Assembly: GCA_910586995.1 (NCBI GenBank)
Contig: CAJUKZ010000007.1
Coordinates: forward strand, 1-64,000
Direction of reading: 5' to 3'
Length of the DNA stretch: 64,000 bases
Source of the DNA: an uncultured Muribaculaceae bacterium
GTDB lineage: Bacteria; Bacteroidota; Bacteroidia; Bacteroidales; Muribaculaceae
Positions within the stretch are counted from its first letter, which is position 1; each line of letters opens with the position of its first letter. This document shows, in pieces, positions 60,820 through 64,000 of the stretch. The notes below the pieces were generated by a model that saw only the letters and a list, made by a program, of their open reading frames with translations, was not told the DNA's origin and searched no databases. The translations under genes and the position numbers were made by a program.

Positions 60820-61046
60820 GGTATCAATATTTTATAGGTTTTTATTATTGTAATGTTATGTATTAACAGATTCACCCAATAAGATTGAATCCACGACGAA
60901 ATTACAAAAATCTTTTTGATTTACACGCCTCCGTCATAGACAACTTTCGTTCGGACCTACTTTGCCAACTCACTACATATAACAATATCCACCCCATTAT
61001 CCGCAGTTGAAAGCCATATAAAGTCCAGATTATTGTTATCCTAATA

Positions 61047-61078
61047 TTTGGAAATATATTGATTTTGTATTAATTTCG
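61047..61078 (+). promoter_or_regulatory. Promoter of structured RNA
   Basis: -33 TTTG at 61047-61050, 20-bp spacer, TAATTTCG at 61071-61078 (one mismatch to TAnnTTTG). It predicts a transcript start near 61085. Confidence 0.6.
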
Positions 61079-61084
61079 CGATAC

Positions 61085-61310
61085 AGAGTCTGCAATTAGA
61101 GACTCATAGACATACTAAGTACAACACGAAAGTGTCTTACTGATTCTTAAGGATTGAAGCCTGGAAACCTCAAACCCTGATGAAAGATGAAGTGGACACT
61201 CTCGCGTCATAGCATACCTATGGCGGGAGAGTTTGCTCCATACCTTTCATTAACGGTTCTTCCAGGCACCGAATCCTTGAGGTATGGCAAGCGGCTCTTC
61301 CGCTTTTGCG
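61085..61310 (+). ncRNA. Structured RNA, 6S-like long irregular hairpin
   Basis: 556-base gene-free region. Nested helices: AAGGATT 61149-61155 with AATCCTT 61272-61278; GCCTGGAA 61159-61166 with TTCCAGGC 61260-61267; TGATGAAAG 61178-61186 with CTTTCATTA 61244-61252; TGGA 61193-61196 with TCCA 61237-61240; ACTCTC 61198-61203 with GAGAGT region 61227-61232; CATAG 61208-61212 with CTATG 61218-61222. A short GAGTCT/AGACTC hairpin precedes them. A promoter lies upstream and a terminator at the end. The long rod with internal bubbles resembles 6S RNA; the identity is not proven. Confidence 0.7.
61288..61308 (+). terminator. Terminator of structured RNA
   Basis: AAGCGG (61289-61294) pairs with CCGCTT (61300-61305), loop ctctt, followed by TTG. 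Ends the RNA before the lipoprotein gene. Confidence 0.7.
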
Positions 61311-61375
61311 TTGTATTGATATAAAATTTTACCTTAAATCAAATCTCAAGTAGAGCCGGGATTATCGAATTCATT

Positions 61376-62236
61376 ATGAAGTGTTATTTTAATTATTTCG
61401 CATCTCTCATTTTGTCTGCGTCAATGTGCACAACATTTTACTCATGTAGTGACGACAACGACGAACCTAACGACGGACAGGAATCAATCCCGGGAGTAGT
61501 GAATCCTAACAATGTTTTCACAGGACAAATGCCAACCGAAATCAGCGGCTCTAAAATTTCAAGAAACGCAGAAGGGTATGTAAATGAAATCGTAACTTCC
61601 GACGGAAAAGTAATTTCATTCGAATATCCAGAAAAATCACGAGCAGAGCAAATCTCAAATAATATCATTATGACGGTGGATGAAGATGGAGACAAGACTT
61701 TCTACAACATGACTATCGGACGTAATGGATTCGTAACAAAAGCCTATGTTAAATTTAAAAACCAGGGAGAACATGAGTATGAGGAAGGTGAGTGGACACT
61801 TTCTTATGATAACGATGGACACCTTATAAAAGCATATCACGATTATGCTGACGAGCAAGGAGAAGACGATTATACGATCACATTGCAATGGAAAGACGGC
61901 AACATCATAAAAACTTATAAAGACAATGGCTGGGATAGCTATTCCTACAGCTACACATCCGCCTCCTATCCATCAGCAATCAAGAACAAAGGCGCGATAT
62001 TTATGTTTGAGTCAGTCTATCCTATCGAAGTCTATGATCTTGAATGGGTATACTACGCAGGAATGCTTGGTAAAGGCCCTAAGGATCTCGCTGTATCATC
62101 TTCCGAACTGGATGATGGTGAAACTTACACAACCAACTATATATGGACACTTGATCAGAATGGTTATCCGACTGTCTTTGATGTGGAGGATGACGACCAT
62201 CCCGGATCAAGCACTGTAAGGTTCAGATGGAATTAA
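61376..62236 (+). CDS. DUF4595-like lipoprotein
   Basis: 286 aa with signal peptide and lipobox FYSCSDDNDEP (Cys near residue 24). Repeated beta segments of the kind GNIIKTYKDNG and LSYDNDGHLIKAY resemble DUF4595 and RHS-like short repeats of Bacteroidales surface lipoproteins. Function unknown. It lies downstream of the structured RNA. Confidence 0.75.
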   Translation: MKCYFNYFASLILSASMCTTFYSCSDDNDEPNDGQESIPGVVNPNNVFTGQMPTEISGSKISRNAEGYVNEIVTSDGKVISFEYPEKSRAEQISNNIIMTVDEDGDKTFYNMTIGRNGFVTKAYVKFKNQGEHEYEEGEWTLSYDNDGHLIKAYHDYADEQGEDDYTITLQWKDGNIIKTYKDNGWDSYSYSYTSASYPSAIKNKGAIFMFESVYPIEVYDLEWVYYAGMLGKGPKDLAVSSSELDDGETYTTNYIWTLDQNGYPTVFDVEDDDHPGSSTVRFRWN

Positions 62237-62335
62237 GTTTCTGAAACAGAAGATACGGGGAATTTTAATCTCAAAAATTACCACCCATATTTTCTGTTTA
62301 TCAACTGATTAATAACTTGTTTATAAATAGGCTAT

Positions 62336-63265
62336 ATGACTGAACAGGAAATAATAGGCGTACTATCTGCCACGGCTGGAACAACTTTAATATCATATAT
62401 AATATTAACAAAGAAGCATTCATTTGGTTGGCCTTTATTATTTTGGATTATCTCCATAATTTCTTGGTTTATATACAACAAAGCTAATCCAGAGACGGCA
62501 TTATGGTTTACTGATTTTGATGAGGTCGGAACATTTATCGGTTTCTCGGGAGTAATCTTGCTTGGTCTCTTTTACGCATTGCAAACTATCATACTATTTG
62601 AATTAAGCTCAGAATATTGTGATAGAGAAGACTCAAACGCCTTTATTTTAATTCCTATATACATATTAATAGTTGGTATACTTTTTATATTCATAAGCAG
62701 TGGATACTTGTCCACCTCGTGGATTACCATTCCTATCCTCATAGCCGTTGCATTAATTATTCTTGGAATATGGCATAACGACTTTGATATTGAGAATGTG
62801 CTCTTATTGTTACCAATATTATTGGCCGTAGCGGCTTATATTTATACATTCCCATTGATAGTGAAAACTTCTGCTTGGCTTTTCTATGTGATATTTTTTG
62901 TTATTCTATTCAAAAGAAGTGAAGCATTGGATATTATATTGGATTTAGGGCCTAAACATAAAACACCGCATAGTAAAACTAAGTCTGATAATATTGTATC
63001 CCAAATTCAAAAGATACATTCCCAGTCCAGTCCTGAGATGAAAAGCCAAGAATCTCCACGCATGGTAATAACTTTTAAGGGGAAGTATTACTCAAATGGC
63101 ATGAAGCAAATAAATCGAAAAATACGATGCTCAATCGGAGAATCTCATAGATATACAGCATATATGTATGATAAAGATCTCCAAAAATCCTGGATAACAA
63201 CTAATTATCCTGGCGCAAATTTAGATAAAGGTTGGAGTTTGAATGTTAATATCTCAAAAGAGTAG
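62336..63265 (+). CDS. Membrane protein of unknown function
   Basis: 309 aa. About six membrane helices in residues 1-200, then a charged linker rich in Lys/Ser/Gln, and a beta-rich C-terminal domain (PRMVITFKGKYYSNGMKQI...SLNVNISKE). No family recognised. Markedly AT-rich compared with its neighbours, suggesting recent acquisition. Lies between the DUF4595-like gene and tRNA-Cys. Confidence 0.65.
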   Translation: MTEQEIIGVLSATAGTTLISYIILTKKHSFGWPLLFWIISIISWFIYNKANPETALWFTDFDEVGTFIGFSGVILLGLFYALQTIILFELSSEYCDREDSNAFILIPIYILIVGILFIFISSGYLSTSWITIPILIAVALIILGIWHNDFDIENVLLLLPILLAVAAYIYTFPLIVKTSAWLFYVIFFVILFKRSEALDIILDLGPKHKTPHSKTKSDNIVSQIQKIHSQSSPEMKSQESPRMVITFKGKYYSNGMKQINRKIRCSIGESHRYTAYMYDKDLQKSWITTNYPGANLDKGWSLNVNISKE

Positions 63266-63337
63266 ACAGACTCAAAACTATGGACAATACAACCTCGCTA
63301 TCACCATACTATAATCTAATTACTGCATAATACACAA

Positions 63338-63365
63338 GAAACGCCCGACTAATGTCGGGCGTTTC
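63338..63365. terminator. Perfect 12-bp bidirectional terminator
   Basis: GAAACGCCCGAC and GTCGGGCGTTTC flank a TAAT loop. It serves the minus-strand tRNA-Cys and possibly the plus-strand membrane gene. Confidence 0.85.
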
Positions 63366-63373
63366 TTTCAGCG

Positions 63374-63444
63374 AGGTACCTAGCAGAATCGAACTGCTGT
63401 GCTCGGTTTTGCAGACCGATGCCTAACCACTCGGCCAAGGTACC
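63374..63444 (-). tRNA. tRNA-Cys(GCA)
   Basis: 71 nt on the minus strand. Acceptor GGTACCT..; D arm TGGCCGAGTGGTTAGGCA; anticodon stem TCGGT/ACCGA with loop CTGCAAA (anticodon GCA); T arm AGCAG-TTCGATT-CTGCT. CCA not encoded. A bidirectional terminator lies just downstream. Confidence 0.93.
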
Positions 63445-63604
63445 GTTTTTTGTGGTTTGCGGTTGCAAAGGTAGTCACTTCACTCCACATGCGCAAGTCT
63501 TTTTGCACATTTTTTGCAGATTCTTTGCATTTTATTTTCCACAAACGGCATATCACTACATATAATCAATGAGTTATCTCTAAGCAACTTTTTTTATTGC
63601 AGCA

Positions 63605-64000
63605 TCACAAGAATAACAGCGACAGAGCCATAAGAGCCATACCTGCAACAAAACCGGCAATAGAGGCATGATGATGTCCGTAGCGCTGTGCCGCAGGGAG
63701 CAACTCGTCGATGGAGATATAGACCATTACTCCTGATACTGCGGCCAAAAGCACGGCAGAAAATACAGGTGTCCACAAAGGCAATAGCACCAGCATAGCG
63801 ACTAATGCCCCCGCAGGCTCGGCAAGGCCAGCGAGCAACGACCACCTAAGTGCCTTGCTTCTGCTGCCGGTCGAATGATAGACAGGCACGGCTACGGCAA
63901 CACCTTCGGGAATATTATGTATGGCAATAGCGACTACTATCGGGATGGCTACTTCCATACCATCAAGCGCAGCAACGAAAGTAGCCACACCCTCAGGGAA
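63605..64000 (-). CDS. ZIP-family metal transporter (5' end outside window)
   Basis: 132 codons visible. FPEGVATFVAALDGMEVA and IAIHNIPEGVAVAVPV are the two metal-binding ZIP helices; further helices follow to the C-terminus AGMALMALSLLFL. Imports zinc or iron. The start lies past the right edge; an internal GTG at 63988 is not the real start because FPEG is conserved family sequence. Confidence 0.9.
   Translation of the reverse strand, partial: FPEGVATFVAALDGMEVAIPIVVAIAIHNIPEGVAVAVPVYHSTGSRSKALRWSLLAGLAEPAGALVAMLVLLPLWTPVFSAVLLAAVSGVMVYISIDELLPAAQRYGHHHASIAGFVAGMALMALSLLFL

Noticed and set aside
1..64000. CRISPR arrays and IS elements
   Set aside because: No regularly spaced identical repeats with unique spacers, and no transposase genes, were seen. 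The only dispersed repeats are the promoter modules, leader motifs and the DGR pair.

Overview
The window joins the right end of an integrated temperate phage (1 to about 19,085) to ordinary chromosome (about 19,085 to 64,000) of a Bacteroidales bacterium. The host assignment rests on promoters of the -33 TTTG / -7 TAnnTTTG type, the lack of Shine-Dalgarno sequences, a long NusB, the DUF5723, DUF4595, DUF1846 and DUF4250 families, NspC polyamine synthesis and a Bacteroidetes-type histidine utilisation operon. Family Muribaculaceae is plausible but is only an inference.

Prophage, left part (1-9,800). The window opens inside the template repeat (TR) of a diversity-generating retroelement (DGR), followed by its reverse transcriptase at 267-1943. 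Small membrane and unknown genes come next, then a DUF4160/DUF2442 pair, a dUTPase, an MTA/SAH-nucleosidase-like enzyme, a full-length S-adenosylmethionine synthetase, and a lysis cassette of holin, amidase and a spanin-like protein. Phage structural genes are presumably left of the window.

Prophage, right part (9,880-19,085). A tightly packed, co-directional block of mostly unrecognised genes (9,982-15,715, ending in a DUF1848 protein) precedes the DGR target gene (15,839-16,426). Its variable repeat (VR, 16,218-16,327) aligns without gaps to the TR at 1-110, and all eight TR AAY codons are changed in the VR. A small operon ending in an excisionase-like gene follows, then a convergent tyrosine integrase, an intact tRNA-Ser(GGA), and the 5' half of a second tRNA-Ser that probably marks the attachment site.

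Four prophage promoters, including that of the DGR target, share an 81-bp gap-free module. It carries three direct repeats of TTGCNNATNNGAT at a fixed 33/34-bp spacing around the -33/-7 boxes. A shorter AAATAAGAT leader motif recurs before internal genes. This suggests one shared regulatory circuit linking the DGR target to other accessory genes.

Chromosome (19,272-64,000). In order: a ClC transporter; nusB-yajC-ybbR-coaE; a minus-strand group with a nitrilase-family amidase, an acyltransferase, a divergent threonine-synthase-like protein and ThrA; a lipoprotein and a DUF5723 protein; an acyl-CoA synthetase; dnaK; a DUF4143 ATPase; an ABM-domain protein; DUF1846; a glycosyltransferase; an ion channel with fur and gpmA; DUF4250, a UvrD-type helicase and nspC; a GT2-acyltransferase-ispD-recG run; a GH20 hexosaminidase behind the ftcD-hutU-hutH-hutI operon; a structured, probably 6S-like RNA (about 61,085-61,310); a DUF4595-like lipoprotein; an AT-rich membrane protein; tRNA-Cys; and a ZIP transporter cut by the window end.

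The strongest candidates for new biology are the DGR whose target lies 16 kb from its template and RT, the phased-repeat promoter family that includes the target's promoter, the structured RNA, the internally duplicated NusB, and the threonine-synthase-like protein that lacks key cofactor loops.
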